From Psychromonas sp. SA13A (GTDB lineage: Bacteria > Pseudomonadota > Gammaproteobacteria > Enterobacterales > Psychromonadaceae), in NCBI RefSeq assembly GCF_011378715.1, contig NZ_WTKU01000006.1:1-64000 (forward strand): 64,000 nt of DNA. The letters are read 5' to 3'. A program made the position numbers and the translations under genes. Below the pieces are notes generated by a model. That model had not been told where the DNA came from, made no database searches, and worked only from the letters and a program-made list of their open reading frames with translations. Below, piece by piece: positions 1 to 9,942 of the stretch. Each line of letters starts with the position of its first letter. Position 1 is the first letter of the stretch.

Positions 1-202
1 TATAAGAAACTAACAATTTATTATTCTGAAATAACTGCGATTGAACAAGTTCATTCGCTTCGTTATTCATTGAAAGATAAATCTTTCAATGTAAATGAAT
101 TATTTCGTGTGTCACTATTATTGATGTTGCCTAACAAGTAGGACTTTGATTTTTTTGAAATCACATCAACAACAAGTGCTCACACAGATTGTTTGATTAA
201 AT

Positions 203-214
203 TGTTAAAGAGCG
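203..214 (-). promoter_or_regulatory. boxA antitermination element of rrn leader
   Basis: The minus strand reads CGCTCTTTAACA, one base from the E. coli rrn boxA TGCTCTTTAACA. The sequence after it (AATTT, then AATCTGTGTG) also follows the E. coli leader. In the family, boxA recruits NusB-NusE for rRNA antitermination. Confidence 0.88.
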
Positions 215-235
215 TGCCTTGCGGCTAGGCGGCGT

Positions 236-263
236 ATAATACGCGCCTTTCGAACATTGTCAA
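236..263 (-). promoter_or_regulatory. rrn P2 promoter
   Basis: On the minus strand the -35 box TTGACA (258-263) lies 16 bp from the -10 box TATTAT (236-241), followed by the GC-rich discriminator ACGCCGCC. The -10 sequence is the same as in E. coli rrnB P2. It lies about 137 bp downstream of P1, a spacing typical of tandem rrn promoters. Confidence 0.88.
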
Positions 264-372
264 CGTTTTAATTTAACTTAATTTCGAAGCGAACCACGAA
301 GCGTTAATACGTTAAAAACTATTCTCAAACTCGCTGAGTAACTTGCGCTACACCCCGTGTCTGTGGGGTCGC

Positions 373-400
373 ATTATAGGGGTTGAGATCACATTGGCAA
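373..400 (-). promoter_or_regulatory. rrn P1 promoter
   Basis: On the minus strand the -35 box TTGCCA (395-400) and a perfect -10 box TATAAT (373-378) are separated by 16 bp. They are followed by a GC-rich discriminator GCGACCCCAC, the arrangement seen in stringently controlled rRNA P1 promoters. The DNA upstream of the -35 box (about 401-435) is A/T-rich and could be an UP element. Individual Fis sites were not assigned. Confidence 0.88.
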
Positions 401-592
401 GTGTTTTATTACGATTTATTTTCGTTTGCTTAAATATCAAACAAACCACTCTTTTCTTTCATTTATATGCTATTTTTATTTTCACTATATTTATTCTATT
501 TATCGCTAGTATGTTTGATTAGGATTTAGGTAACATACGCAGCTTTTCTGTTAGTTAGTTTTTCTTTAGTTACAAATGATGAGTGAGTTTTT

Positions 593-3505
593 ATGACATT
601 TTCGTTAGGCCAGCGTTGGATTAGTGACGCTGAATCAGAGTTAGGTTTAGGTACTATTGTTGCTATAGAAGGACGTATGCTGACATTGTTGTTCGCTGCG
701 TCGGGAGAACAACGTCTATATTCGATTCAAGAAGCACCGGTAACTCGCGTACGCTTTAATATTGGGGATGAAGTTTTAAGCCATGCCGATTGGACTTTAT
801 TAGTCACGGATATTGAAGAAAACGATAATATTATTACTTATGTTGGTACCCGTGTTGATACCGGTGAAGAAACTAAATTAAAAGAAACTTTTCTTAATAA
901 CTTTATCAAATTTAATAAACCGCAAGATAAGCTATTCGCAGGACAAATTGATAAATTCGATCGTTTCATTTTACGTTACAAGTCTTTATTAAATCAGCAC
1001 CAACAACAACGCTCTCACTTACGCGGTCTACTGGGCCCTCGCGTAGATTTAATTCCTCATCAATTTTATATTGCAGAAGAAGTTGGGCAACGCCATGCAC
1101 CGCGTATTTTATTAGCCGATGAAGTAGGTTTGGGTAAAACCATTGAAGCAGGATTAATCATCCACCAGCAGCTAATCACTGGACGCGCTAAACGAGTATT
1201 AATTGTATTGCCTGAAAATTTACAGCACCAATGGTTAGTAGAAATGCTTCGCCGCTTTAATTTACATTTTAGTATTTTTGATGAAACACGCTGTGAAGAA
1301 GCTTATCTTGATGCTGTTAACCCATTTGATACTGAACAACTTGTGCTATGTAGCATTGATTTAATTCGTAAACAAAAGCATTTAAAAAATGCGTTACTAG
1401 CGACTTGGGATCTGTTGATCGTTGATGAAGCTCATCACCTTATCTGGGATAAAGAAAAACCAAGTGTGCAATACAATGCAATTGAAAAACTAGCTAACTC
1501 AATTCCAGGTGTATTGTTATTAACAGCAACACCCGATCAACTTGGTCACGAAAGTCACTTTGCTCGTTTACGCTTATTAGATCCTAATCGTTTTTATGAT
1601 TATCAAGCTTTTGTTAATGAAGAAGCAGGCTATAAGCCGGTAGTAGATGCAGTAAACCAGTTATTAGACGGAAAATTCCTAAGCAATGAAGCAAAAAACA
1701 GTATTACTGAATTGCTCTCTGAACAAGATGTTGAGCCATTATTAAATGTGATCACTGATATTACTATTGATGAAGATGAACAACAGTCTGCGCAGCAAGA
1801 ATTAATCCGTGGATTATTAGATAGACACGGTACAGGGCGTTTATTATTTAGAAATACGCGTTCTGCTATTAAAGGTTTTCCAAAACGCTTATTAAAATCA
1901 GTTGCTTTACCCTTACCTGACCAATATAAAACAGCAATGAAAGTATCTAAAATGATGCCTGTTGGTACTCTAGCTGAACAAGCTTTTACAGCCTTGTATC
2001 CAGAACAGATCTACCAAGCATTTGAAGCTTCTACGGATAATTCATGGTGTGCCTTTGATCCACGTATTAGCTGGTTGATTGACCTGATCCAGCAGAATAA
2101 AGATGAAAAGATCTTAATTATTGCAGCACAGGCACAAACCGCTTTAGCTATTGAAGAAGCATTGCGTACACGCGAAGCAATCAAAGCTGCCGTTTTCCAT
2201 GAAGGGCTATCATTAATAGAACGAGATAAAGCAGCAGCTTATTTTGCACAAGTTGAAGATGGTGCACAGGTGATGGTGTGTTCTGAAATAGGTTCAGAAG
2301 GTCGTAACTTCCAGTTTGCTCATCACTTAGTTTTGTTTGACCTACCTATAAACCCAGATTTGTTGGAACAACGTATCGGCCGATTAGATAGAATTGGGCA
2401 ACGTTGTGATATACAAATTTATACGCCGTACTTAAAAGAAACTTCACAAGCCTTTTTACAACAGTGGTATGAACAAGGTTTATCTGCATTTACGCAAACC
2501 ACCCCTACTGGCCATACGGTATACGAAGCGGTTAAAGATGAATTAATTAATTTATTGGCAACCGGTGATAATAGCGAGCAACAGTTAGAACACTTGATTC
2601 AACGTACCGCTAAATTAAATGCAGAGTTAAAAACCAACTTAGAACAAGGGCGCGATAAGCTATTAGAAATTAACTCAAGTGGTGTATTACAAAACAGTAA
2701 CTTGTTGGATGATATTACTGAAATAGATCAATTACCGCACTTCACTGGTTTTGCATTACAAATGTTTGATGTGTTGGGGGTACAGCAGGAAGATAGCAGT
2801 GAACATTGTTTAATTTTAAAACCTACAGATCACATGTTAGCGTCTGATTATCCTGGGTTACCTGAAGATGGCATCACGGTTACTTTTAACCGTCAAACCG
2901 CTTTAAGTCGTGATGACATTGCTTATTTAACATGGGAACACCCGATCATTAGCAACGGCATGGATATGGTATTAAGTTCAGATACAGGTACAACCTCTGT
3001 GGCTATCTTAAAAAACAATTCATTACCGGCTGCCTCAACGTTCTTAGAGCTTATTTACGTTGTTGAAGCGTTAAACACTGAAAATGCACAATTAAGTCGC
3101 TTCTTACCGACCACTCCGATCCGCTTATTGTTAGATAAAAATGCAAAAAACCTTGGAGAAAATGTCACTTTCGATAGTTTCAATCGTCAGCTAACGCCAA
3201 TCAATCGTCATATTAGCCGTAAAGTGGCCAATGCATCACAGGCATTAATAGACCAGTTAATTAAACAGTCTTTACCTACTGCACAAACATTAATGGCTGA
3301 AGTTATTGATGAAGCGAAGCAAACAATGCAACGTACTTTGCAACAAGAGAGATCACGTTTGTTAGCATTGAAAGCGGTAAACCCGAATATACGTGAAGAA
3401 GAAATTCAATATTCCCGTGACCAGCAGACAAGTTTTGAGCAGATATTAGATAATACACAACTCAAACTCGATGCCGTTCGTTTTATCGTTTCAACTCATT
3501 CATAA
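593..3505 (+). CDS. rapA: RNA polymerase-associated ATPase RapA
   Basis: SWI2/SNF2-type ATPase that binds RNA polymerase and helps recycle it after transcription. At 970 residues it matches E. coli RapA (968). The N-terminal Tudor-like region (about 1-110) is followed by the ATPase core, with Walker A DEVGLGKT at 176-183, the DEAH box at 278-281 and LLLTATP as motif III. Helicase motif VI QRIGRLDRIGQ lies near 600. A GAGTGAG ribosome site precedes the ATG. It is divergent from an rRNA operon on its left and followed by rluA as in E. coli, with a terminator between the two. No truncation seen. Confidence 0.97.
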   Translation: MTFSLGQRWISDAESELGLGTIVAIEGRMLTLLFAASGEQRLYSIQEAPVTRVRFNIGDEVLSHADWTLLVTDIEENDNIITYVGTRVDTGEETKLKETFLNNFIKFNKPQDKLFAGQIDKFDRFILRYKSLLNQHQQQRSHLRGLLGPRVDLIPHQFYIAEEVGQRHAPRILLADEVGLGKTIEAGLIIHQQLITGRAKRVLIVLPENLQHQWLVEMLRRFNLHFSIFDETRCEEAYLDAVNPFDTEQLVLCSIDLIRKQKHLKNALLATWDLLIVDEAHHLIWDKEKPSVQYNAIEKLANSIPGVLLLTATPDQLGHESHFARLRLLDPNRFYDYQAFVNEEAGYKPVVDAVNQLLDGKFLSNEAKNSITELLSEQDVEPLLNVITDITIDEDEQQSAQQELIRGLLDRHGTGRLLFRNTRSAIKGFPKRLLKSVALPLPDQYKTAMKVSKMMPVGTLAEQAFTALYPEQIYQAFEASTDNSWCAFDPRISWLIDLIQQNKDEKILIIAAQAQTALAIEEALRTREAIKAAVFHEGLSLIERDKAAAYFAQVEDGAQVMVCSEIGSEGRNFQFAHHLVLFDLPINPDLLEQRIGRLDRIGQRCDIQIYTPYLKETSQAFLQQWYEQGLSAFTQTTPTGHTVYEAVKDELINLLATGDNSEQQLEHLIQRTAKLNAELKTNLEQGRDKLLEINSSGVLQNSNLLDDITEIDQLPHFTGFALQMFDVLGVQQEDSSEHCLILKPTDHMLASDYPGLPEDGITVTFNRQTALSRDDIAYLTWEHPIISNGMDMVLSSDTGTTSVAILKNNSLPAASTFLELIYVVEALNTENAQLSRFLPTTPIRLLLDKNAKNLGENVTFDSFNRQLTPINRHISRKVANASQALIDQLIKQSLPTAQTLMAEVIDEAKQTMQRTLQQERSRLLALKAVNPNIREEEIQYSRDQQTSFEQILDNTQLKLDAVRFIVSTHS

Positions 3506-3511
3506 CTTATT

Positions 3512-3551
3512 CGGCTATTAAGCAACATGCTTAGTAGCCGATTATTTTTAT
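3512..3551 (+). terminator. Intrinsic terminator between rapA and rluA
   Basis: Arms 3512-3524 and 3528-3540 form a 13-bp stem with one G-T wobble and a 3-nt loop, followed by a T-rich tract (3541-3551). It sits in the 65-bp gap before rluA, so rluA probably depends on read-through or its own promoter. Confidence 0.75.
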
Positions 3552-3570
3552 TGCTGATAGCAGAGATTCA

Positions 3571-4230
3571 ATGCCAAATTTTGTATATAACCCGCCGATG
3601 TCACCATACTTAGATATCATTCATCAAGATCAAGATATCGTAGTACTGAATAAACCTTCCGGATTATTAAGTGTACCCGGCCGTGACCCATGGCATAAAG
3701 ACAGTTTAGCATTACGTGTTTTACGTGTTTGGCCTAATGCTTGTGTTGTACATCGCTTAGACATGGCTACTTCTGGCATTATTGTTCTTGCGCTGAAAAA
3801 ATCCGCACAAAGTCATCTCGGACGTCAATTCCAGCAAAAAGTGATTAATAAAACCTACTTTGCTAGCGTGGAAGGAATCATTGAAAAAGATGCGGGTTTA
3901 ATTGATTTGCCTTTACGATGTGACTGGGAGAATAGACCACGACAAATTGTAGATTTTGAATTAGGTAAAAGTTCACAAACTGAATGGCAAGTAATAAAGC
4001 GCAACCAACAAACTACATTGGTCAAGTTAACCCCATTGACCGGAAGAACTCATCAGTTACGGGTTCATTTACAGCAGATAGGTCATGCAATTATTGGCGA
4101 TGAATTCTACGCCTCTGAATTTGGAAAAAAACTATCACAACGTCTTGCTTTACATGCGGGAAGTATTACTTTAACCCACCCAACAACAGAAAAACGTATC
4201 ACTTTTGAATGCCCTGCTCCTTTTATGTAA
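3571..4230 (+). CDS. rluA: Dual-specificity pseudouridine synthase RluA
   Basis: Converts U746 of 23S rRNA and U32 of several tRNAs to pseudouridine (family knowledge). The catalytic motif HRLDMATSG is at 61-69, with the catalytic aspartate at residue 64, the same number as in E. coli RluA. The length (219) is also identical, which supports the ATG at 3571 over an internal ATG at 3598. The C-terminal motif TGRTHQLRVHL is intact. It follows rapA as in E. coli. Confidence 0.96.
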   Translation: MPNFVYNPPMSPYLDIIHQDQDIVVLNKPSGLLSVPGRDPWHKDSLALRVLRVWPNACVVHRLDMATSGIIVLALKKSAQSHLGRQFQQKVINKTYFASVEGIIEKDAGLIDLPLRCDWENRPRQIVDFELGKSSQTEWQVIKRNQQTTLVKLTPLTGRTHQLRVHLQQIGHAIIGDEFYASEFGKKLSQRLALHAGSITLTHPTTEKRITFECPAPFM

Positions 4231-4572
4231 ACAAATATAAATTAAGGGATAGTTTCTATTAACAATAACTTAACAAAATCACTGCTTATGATTAATGGTT
4301 ATATTAAGTAACCTTAATGTTGCATAAAAACCATTCAAAACCGCTGAAAATGGTAGCCTAAGTCACGTTTTTTCACTAAGCTTTAGCTTGGCAAAATTTA
4401 TTGTGAATAAAAATCCATAAACGATACAAAAAAGCACATAGCCAGTCTTTTGTAAGTCAGTGGTAAATTTTAATAAAAGGTAACGATAATTTATATCTAC
4501 TCCTCCTTTTAAATGACACATAAAATACACTTTTTATAACTCAATATAACAATAAGCGATCATGGAATTACT
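4231..4572. other. Intergenic region upstream of pntAB
   Basis: 342 bp of A/T-rich DNA between rluA and pntA. It presumably carries the pntAB promoter, but no -35/-10 pair, operator or ORF with a ribosome site stood out. Confidence 0.5.
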
Positions 4573-6114
4573 ATGCAGATAGGTATACCTAGAGAGATCC
4601 AAGAAAATGAAAACCGTGTAGCCGCAACACCTAATACTGTTGAGCTATTAATTAAACAAGGTTTCACTTTCCTGGTAGAAAAAAACGCGGGAACAGCAGC
4701 TAGCTTTTCTGATTTAACCTACCAAGATGCAGGTGCAGAAATTAGCACTGATGCAGCAACGGTTTGGCAATCAGATATCATTTTCAAAGTGAATGCGCCG
4801 ACCCAAGCAGAAATTAAACTAATCAAAGAAGGCGCAACATTAGTTAGCTTTATTTGGCCAGCTCAAAACCCAGAACTATTAAAGCAATTAGAAGCTAAAA
4901 ACATCAGCGTTATTGCGATGGATAGTGTACCTCGTACTTCTCGTGCACAAGCATTAGACGCATTAAGCTCAATGGCAAATATTGCCGGTTACCGAGCAGT
5001 TATCGAAGCAGCAAACCAATTTGGTCGCTTCTTTACAGGCCAAATTACTGCAGCAGGTAAAGTGCCACCAGCAAAAGTATTGATTGTAGGTGCTGGTGTT
5101 GCAGGTCTTGCCGCTTTAGGCGCTGCAGGTAGTTTAGGTGCAATTGTTCGTGCATTTGATACTCGCCCTGAAGTAAAAGAACAAATCGAAAGTATGGGCG
5201 CAGAGTTTCTTGAGGTGAATTACACTGAAGAAACTGAAGTTAGTACTACCGGTTACGCTAAAACGATGAGTGAAGGTTATCAACAAGCGCAAGCTGAAAT
5301 GATGGCAGAACAAGCAAAAGATGTTGATATCATCATTACTACCGCACTTATCCCAGGTAAACCTGCACCAAAAATCATTACTGAAGACATGATTAAATCA
5401 ATGAAGTCAGGCAGTGTGATTGTTGATTTAGCAGCAGCTGCTGGCGGTAATGCAGCGCTAACAGTAAAAGATAAAGTCTTTGAAACTGAAAACGGTGTAA
5501 AAATTATTGGTTACACTGATCTACCAAGTCGTTTACCAACTCAATCAAGCCAACTATATGCAACTAACTTAGTCAACTTGATGAAACTGCTTTGTAAAAA
5601 CAAAGACGGTCAAATAGATATCGACTTTGAAGATGAAGTTATCCGTGGTGCAACGGTTGTTAAAGAAGGTGAAATCTCTTGGCCACCACCAGCAATCAAT
5701 GTTAGTGCAGCACCGACTGCAAAAGCAGAACAAAAAGCTGAAGTTGTTGTTGAAGAAAAAGAACCAAACAAATGGATTAAACCTGCTGTAGCGGTTGTTG
5801 CGGCTGGTTTATTTGGTTGGTTAGCAAGTGTTGCTCCTGCTGATTTCCTAGCGCATTTCACTGTATTTATGTTGGCCTGTATTGTTGGTTACGGTGTAGT
5901 TTGGAATGTTGCTCATTCACTACACACACCACTCATGAGTGTTACCAACGCGATCAGTGGCATCATCATTATCGGCGCATTACTGCAAGTCGGTAGTGAT
6001 AGTAATGTTGTTACCGCTTTATCAACGATTGCAATCTTAATTGCAACCATCAACATCGTGGGCGGCTTTACCGTGACACATCGTATGTTGAAAATGTTCC
6101 AGAAGGATAAATAA
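4573..6114 (+). CDS. pntA: NAD(P) transhydrogenase subunit alpha
   Basis: Alpha subunit of the inner-membrane, proton-translocating transhydrogenase that couples hydride transfer from NADH to NADP+ with proton movement. At 513 residues it is close to E. coli PntA (510). The N-terminal NAD(H)-binding domain I contains [18 protein letters not shown] near 173-190. An Ala/Glu-rich linker (about 380-400) leads to the C-terminal membrane part, which has about four hydrophobic segments (from about 402). pntB follows 2 bp after the stop, so the two are cotranscribed. Confidence 0.97.
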   Translation: MQIGIPREIQENENRVAATPNTVELLIKQGFTFLVEKNAGTAASFSDLTYQDAGAEISTDAATVWQSDIIFKVNAPTQAEIKLIKEGATLVSFIWPAQNPELLKQLEAKNISVIAMDSVPRTSRAQALDALSSMANIAGYRAVIEAANQFGRFFTGQITAAGKVPPAKVLIVGAGVAGLAALGAAGSLGAIVRAFDTRPEVKEQIESMGAEFLEVNYTEETEVSTTGYAKTMSEGYQQAQAEMMAEQAKDVDIIITTALIPGKPAPKIITEDMIKSMKSGSVIVDLAAAAGGNAALTVKDKVFETENGVKIIGYTDLPSRLPTQSSQLYATNLVNLMKLLCKNKDGQIDIDFEDEVIRGATVVKEGEISWPPPAINVSAAPTAKAEQKAEVVVEEKEPNKWIKPAVAVVAAGLFGWLASVAPADFLAHFTVFMLACIVGYGVVWNVAHSLHTPLMSVTNAISGIIIIGALLQVGSDSNVVTALSTIAILIATINIVGGFTVTHRMLKMFQKDK

Positions 6115-6116
6115 TC

Positions 6117-7487
6117 ATGTCTCAAGGATTAATTACTGCTGCTTATGTTATTGCAGCCATCCTGTTTATCGCCAGCCTTAGTGGCTTAAGTAGCCAAGAA
6201 AGTGCACGAAGAGGTAATGTATTCGGTATTATCGGTATGATTATTGCCGTTTTTGCCACCATTGCTAGCTCACAGGTTTCTGGTTTAGGTTACATCACCA
6301 TTGCCATGGCAGTAGGTGCTGGTATTGGCGTTCGCTTAGCATTAAAAGTTGAAATGACTTCGATGCCTGAGCTAATTGCAATCCTGCATAGTTTCGTAGG
6401 TTTAGCGGCAACCTTTATTGGTTTTAACTCTTACTTAGACCATGCAGTTTTAGCCTCTGCAGCGCAAACTATCCATGATGTTGAAGTATTCTTAGGTATC
6501 TTCATCGGTGCGGTTACTTTCACTGGGTCTATCGTTGCCTACGGTAAATTAAGCGGAAAAATCAATAGCTCTGCGTTATCTTTACCGGGTAAAAACTGGA
6601 TCAACATTGCAGCGGTAACTTCTGCAGCCTTCCTGTTAGTTGCTTTTGTAAGCGGTGACTTAGGCTTAACAGCACTTATCATCATGACTGTGATTGCATT
6701 AGCATTCGGTTGGCACTTAGTGGCTTCTATTGGTGGTGCTGATATGCCAGTAGTTGTTTCAATGCTTAACTCATACTCAGGTTGGGCAGCTGCCGCAACA
6801 GGTTTCATGTTAGCAAATGACTTACTTATCATCACAGGTGCATTAGTGGGTTCAAGTGGTGCGATTCTATCTTACATTATGTGTAAAGCGATGAACCGTT
6901 CATTTGTGAGCGTTATCCTAGGTGGTTTTGGTACTGAAACATTTGAACAAGGTGACCAAGAATACGGTGAGCACCATGAAACAACGGCACAAGAAGTTGC
7001 TGCGTCATTAAATGCTGCAAAAAATATCATTATTGTACCGGGTTACGGGATGGCTGTTGCGCAAGCACAATATCCAGTAGCTGAAATTACTAAACGTTTA
7101 CGCGCTAAAGGTAAAAATGTACGTTTTGGTATTCACCCTGTTGCGGGCCGTCTACCTGGTCACATGAACGTGCTACTTGCAGAATCAAAAGTACCTTACG
7201 ATATCGTATTAGAGATGGATGAAATCAATGAAGATTTCCCTGATACTGATGTTGTATTAGTTATTGGTGCAAATGACACCGTTAACCCTGCAGCAAACGA
7301 ACCAGGTACACCTATTTCAGGTATGCCAGTATTAAGTGTTTGGGAAGCAGAGAAAGTAGTCGTATTTAAACGTTCAATGGGCGCTGGTTATGCTGGTGTA
7401 CAAAATCCACTGTTCTTTAAAGACAACTCTGAAATGTTATTAGGTGATGCAAAAGCATCGGTAGATGCAATTTTAGCTAGCCTATAA
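6117..7487 (+). CDS. pntB: NAD(P) transhydrogenase subunit beta
   Basis: Beta subunit of the transhydrogenase. The N-terminal two-thirds is the multi-helix membrane domain II. The C-terminal domain III binds NADP(H) and carries [25 protein letters not shown] and DTVNPAA. Length 456 compares with 462 in E. coli. The start is fixed by an AAGGA site inside the end of pntA (6103-6107) and a 2-bp gap. A strong bidirectional terminator follows. Confidence 0.97.
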   Translation: MSQGLITAAYVIAAILFIASLSGLSSQESARRGNVFGIIGMIIAVFATIASSQVSGLGYITIAMAVGAGIGVRLALKVEMTSMPELIAILHSFVGLAATFIGFNSYLDHAVLASAAQTIHDVEVFLGIFIGAVTFTGSIVAYGKLSGKINSSALSLPGKNWINIAAVTSAAFLLVAFVSGDLGLTALIIMTVIALAFGWHLVASIGGADMPVVVSMLNSYSGWAAAATGFMLANDLLIITGALVGSSGAILSYIMCKAMNRSFVSVILGGFGTETFEQGDQEYGEHHETTAQEVAASLNAAKNIIIVPGYGMAVAQAQYPVAEITKRLRAKGKNVRFGIHPVAGRLPGHMNVLLAESKVPYDIVLEMDEINEDFPDTDVVLVIGANDTVNPAANEPGTPISGMPVLSVWEAEKVVVFKRSMGAGYAGVQNPLFFKDNSEMLLGDAKASVDAILASL

Positions 7488-7553
7488 TTAGCAAGCTTAT
7501 AACCTTTAATTAGCAAGCTAATAAATAGTTAAGTAAGCAGTAACATTTACTTT

Positions 7554-7587
7554 AAAAGCCGAATCAAAATGATGATTCGGCTTTTTT
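7554..7587. terminator. Bidirectional terminator between pntB and Lrp-family gene
   Basis: A perfect 13-bp stem (7554-7566 with 7573-7585) and a 6-nt loop are flanked by A and T runs on both sides. It serves the convergent genes pntB and the Lrp-type regulator. Confidence 0.88.
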
Positions 7588-7592
7588 GTTTA

Positions 7593-8051
7593 TTAAAGGT
7601 CGATAGCCGTACTATGCTTTACCGTGCGCAATGAAACTGAAGTATGAAACTTCCTAATATTTAAATCCGTATGTAACACACGGTCAACAAATGCTTCATA
7701 GGCTTGAATATCCTGTACACAAACAATCAGTACAAAATCATATGCTCCGGATATTTGGTAACATTGCATCACTTCATTAGCTTTGATAATTGAGTTTTTA
7801 AATTTCTGATAAATATCAGCTCTATCTCGTTCCATCTCAATAGAAACAATCAAGGTCATTTTATTGCCCGCTAACTGCGCATCAATGATTGAAACATCAG
7901 CAATAATAACTCCGCCCTCTCGTAAACGTTTAACACGCTTTAAACAAGCGGGCGCTGACAACCCAACTTTATCAGCAAGCTCAATGTTACGTAGACGATT
8001 ATTTTTTTGTAGCGACATCAATATCGCACGATCAATTCTATCAATATCCAT
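7593..8051 (-). CDS. Lrp/AsnC-family transcriptional regulator
   Basis: 152-residue feast/famine-type regulator. The N-terminal winged helix-turn-helix (about 1-60, with LADKVGLSAPACLKRVKRL) is followed by the RAM ligand-binding domain (about 65-145) containing GAYDFVLIVCV. Such proteins bind DNA as dimers or octamers and usually respond to amino acids. It faces a membrane transporter across a 250-bp gap holding a tandem repeat and an inverted repeat, so local control of that transporter is likely (inference). Which Lrp subgroup it belongs to is not clear. Confidence 0.9.
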   Translation of the reverse strand: MDIDRIDRAILMSLQKNNRLRNIELADKVGLSAPACLKRVKRLREGGVIIADVSIIDAQLAGNKMTLIVSIEMERDRADIYQKFKNSIIKANEVMQCYQISGAYDFVLIVCVQDIQAYEAFVDRVLHTDLNIRKFHTSVSLRTVKHSTAIDL

Positions 8052-8085
8052 TATGTTGCCTTAACACTATTATTTTCTTTTAACC

Positions 8086-8123
8086 CTATGACTTTACCTT
8101 AACTCTATGACTTCACCTTAACT
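8086..8123. repeat. 19-bp tandem repeat, two copies
   Basis: Copies at 8086-8104 and 8105-8123 differ at one base. They lie 35-72 bp upstream of the Lrp-type regulator's start codon, in its presumed promoter, and could be autoregulatory sites. Confidence 0.6.
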
Positions 8124-8175
8124 TTAACATTTTCTCTGTAATCTATTATTTCTCTCAAGCCCCATTATTAGTGGA

Positions 8176-8209
8176 AATATTTCTTTAAAAGAGAAATAAA
8201 AGAAATATT
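8176..8209. promoter_or_regulatory. Inverted repeat between Lrp-type regulator and transporter
   Basis: AATATTTCTTT (8176-8186) and its exact complement AAAGAAATATT (8199-8209) are separated by 12 bp. Half-site centres are 23 bp apart, about two helical turns. The position between divergent genes suggests an operator, but no known consensus was matched. Confidence 0.45.
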
Positions 8210-8303
8210 AAGCAACTAGGAAACAATATTTGAAATTTAGTTACAACTATCTTATGTATCATATAGCTTATTAAATTTAAGAAAACACATAATAAAGGTC
8301 AGT

Positions 8304-9290
8304 ATGATGCAATCCGTTAAACATTTTTTCATTGAGCTAGGCAGAGATATTTTTAATGTTACATTCACTCTTTTTAAAGTCATGATCCCAGTATTAATTG
8401 TAATAAAAATCGTTGAAGATCTAGGTGGGATTGTTTTATTAAGTGAATTACTTGGACCTCTGATGCAAACCGTAGGCTTACCGGATAGCATGGGGTTAGT
8501 CTGGGCAACAACCCTACTGACCAATATTTATGCTGGTTTGATCGTCTTAATTACCATAGATGACACACTAACTGTCGCACAAGCCTCGGTGCTCGGCAGC
8601 ATGATGCTACTTGCGCATTCATTACCTATTGAGGCCACAATCGCGAAAAAAGCCGGAGTCAGTTTATGGGTTACCTTGACTCTGCGCATTGGCGGCAGCT
8701 TACTATTAGCGTGGTTATTACACCTGACCTATCAATTAACGGATAGCCTTAACCAGCCCGCTAAAATGCTTTGGTCTCCTGAAGTCAGTGTGGAAAGTGG
8801 TTATCTTGACTGGGCAATGAACCAGCTGCAAAATTTAGTGATGGTCTTCTTCGTTATATCAATCTTGCTATTCACGTTAAAGATTTTAAAAATACTAGGT
8901 ATTGAAAAGTTAATGGCGATCATCTTGAAACCTTTTTTACGGTTATTAGGGATCAGCCAAGAGGCGACTAATATTACTATTATTGGTGCTACATTAGGAC
9001 TTTCATTTGGCGGAGGGTTATTAATACACGAAGCGCAAAAAGGACATGTAGCGGCACGTGATGTATTCACTTCAATTATGTTGCTAAATTTATTACATAG
9101 TTTAATTGAGGATACATTACTAATTTTATTAATGGGAGCTGATTTTAATACCATTTTTTGGGGGAGATTATTGTTTTCATTTATTATCATTGCCGTATTA
9201 GCAGCAACCATCAGAAAACTATCGCCAGTGTTTTGCGAACGTTATTTATATCGCAGTGTTGCATCAAACAAGATGCAATCAGCAACATAG
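8304..9290 (+). CDS. Gate-domain (nucleoside recognition) membrane protein
   Basis: 328-residue integral membrane protein with about eight hydrophobic segments in two related halves. Each half resembles the Gate/nucleoside-recognition fold found in nucleoside transporters and SpoVAE/YjiH-like proteins. The substrate is not known. The second half contains TLGLSFGGGLLIHEA, typical of these Gate domains. The divergent Lrp-type regulator hints at an amino-acid-related substrate (inference). The start ATG ATG at 8304/8307 is preceded by a weak AAAGG. Confidence 0.75.
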   Translation: MMQSVKHFFIELGRDIFNVTFTLFKVMIPVLIVIKIVEDLGGIVLLSELLGPLMQTVGLPDSMGLVWATTLLTNIYAGLIVLITIDDTLTVAQASVLGSMMLLAHSLPIEATIAKKAGVSLWVTLTLRIGGSLLLAWLLHLTYQLTDSLNQPAKMLWSPEVSVESGYLDWAMNQLQNLVMVFFVISILLFTLKILKILGIEKLMAIILKPFLRLLGISQEATNITIIGATLGLSFGGGLLIHEAQKGHVAARDVFTSIMLLNLLHSLIEDTLLILLMGADFNTIFWGRLLFSFIIIAVLAATIRKLSPVFCERYLYRSVASNKMQSAT

Positions 9291-9453
9291 GCAATAACAA
9301 AGGAATACATACACCATATAAGCTAACTGCAATCTATATTAAGCTAACTACACTAAAGAGTTAGCTTGAACTGAGTACCATTAACTTAATAATATTATAA
9401 AATGTATATGGTTATCTTATATGGCATTTACTTTAAATGCTTTAGCATGAAAA

Positions 9454-9942
9454 TTAAAGGTGACGTCTAACCACCTCTGCTTGGTCAATAACTCCTTCAG
9501 AAGGCGACCAACAACAAAGTTGCAGTTCATTCCTTACATCGATATGCACCCAGTTCATCTCTTGCCCCTGTTTTAACGGACCACACTCTACAAACTTAAT
9601 ATCACCTAATAGTGCCTGATGTTCAATAATATATTTTCTGGCTGCTTGAGCTGAAACTTGTTTAAACTTCATATCAACAGCTCGACCATATTTATGTTGT
9701 GAGCGACTAGCTAAATATTTGTCCGTTGAGCCATAAAAGTGTTGATCTCTAAGCCCACTATTTTTAAATTTACCTCCCCATGACCAATCATTAATAGTAC
9801 AGGATCCTAACTGATCCCTTAAGGTATCAATTAGCCGTAATAATCTATCATCAAATAAGGTCCAGCAACGATCCCCCCAATCGCTATACATCTGAGGAGT
9901 CACAAGTTCTTTAATATCATAATGCTTACATCGGTAACTCAT
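9454..9942 (-). CDS. M15-type D-Ala-D-Ala peptidase domain protein
   Basis: Small zinc peptidase of the phage endolysin / carboxypeptidase M15 type, predicted to cleave peptidoglycan peptides. The metal-site motif SQHKYGRAVD gives His83 and Asp90, and WVHID gives His133. An upstream in-frame extension reaches 10044. A strong GGGAGG site 8 nt before the ATG at 9942 picks the 162-residue form, which has no signal peptide. There are no phage genes nearby, so it may be a phage remnant or a domesticated cytoplasmic enzyme. Confidence 0.75.
   Translation of the reverse strand: MSYRCKHYDIKELVTPQMYSDWGDRCWTLFDDRLLRLIDTLRDQLGSCTINDWSWGGKFKNSGLRDQHFYGSTDKYLASRSQHKYGRAVDMKFKQVSAQAARKYIIEHQALLGDIKFVECGPLKQGQEMNWVHIDVRNELQLCCWSPSEGVIDQAEVVRRHL

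Larger units (their letters stand above)
1..372 (-). promoter_or_regulatory. Leader region of a leftward rRNA operon
   Basis: Read on the minus strand this stretch has the order known from the E. coli rrn leaders: P1 promoter, P2 promoter, boxA antitermination element, then an AU-rich leader with a hairpin (10-bp arms at 69-78 and 81-90). The 16S gene itself is not in the window and should begin just left of position 1. The element order and the boxA match make the assignment strong, although no rRNA sequence is visible. Confidence 0.85.

Noticed and set aside
5610-6125. Minus-strand ORFs opposite pntA
   Set aside because: Shadows of pntA's codon pattern; low-complexity products without homology.
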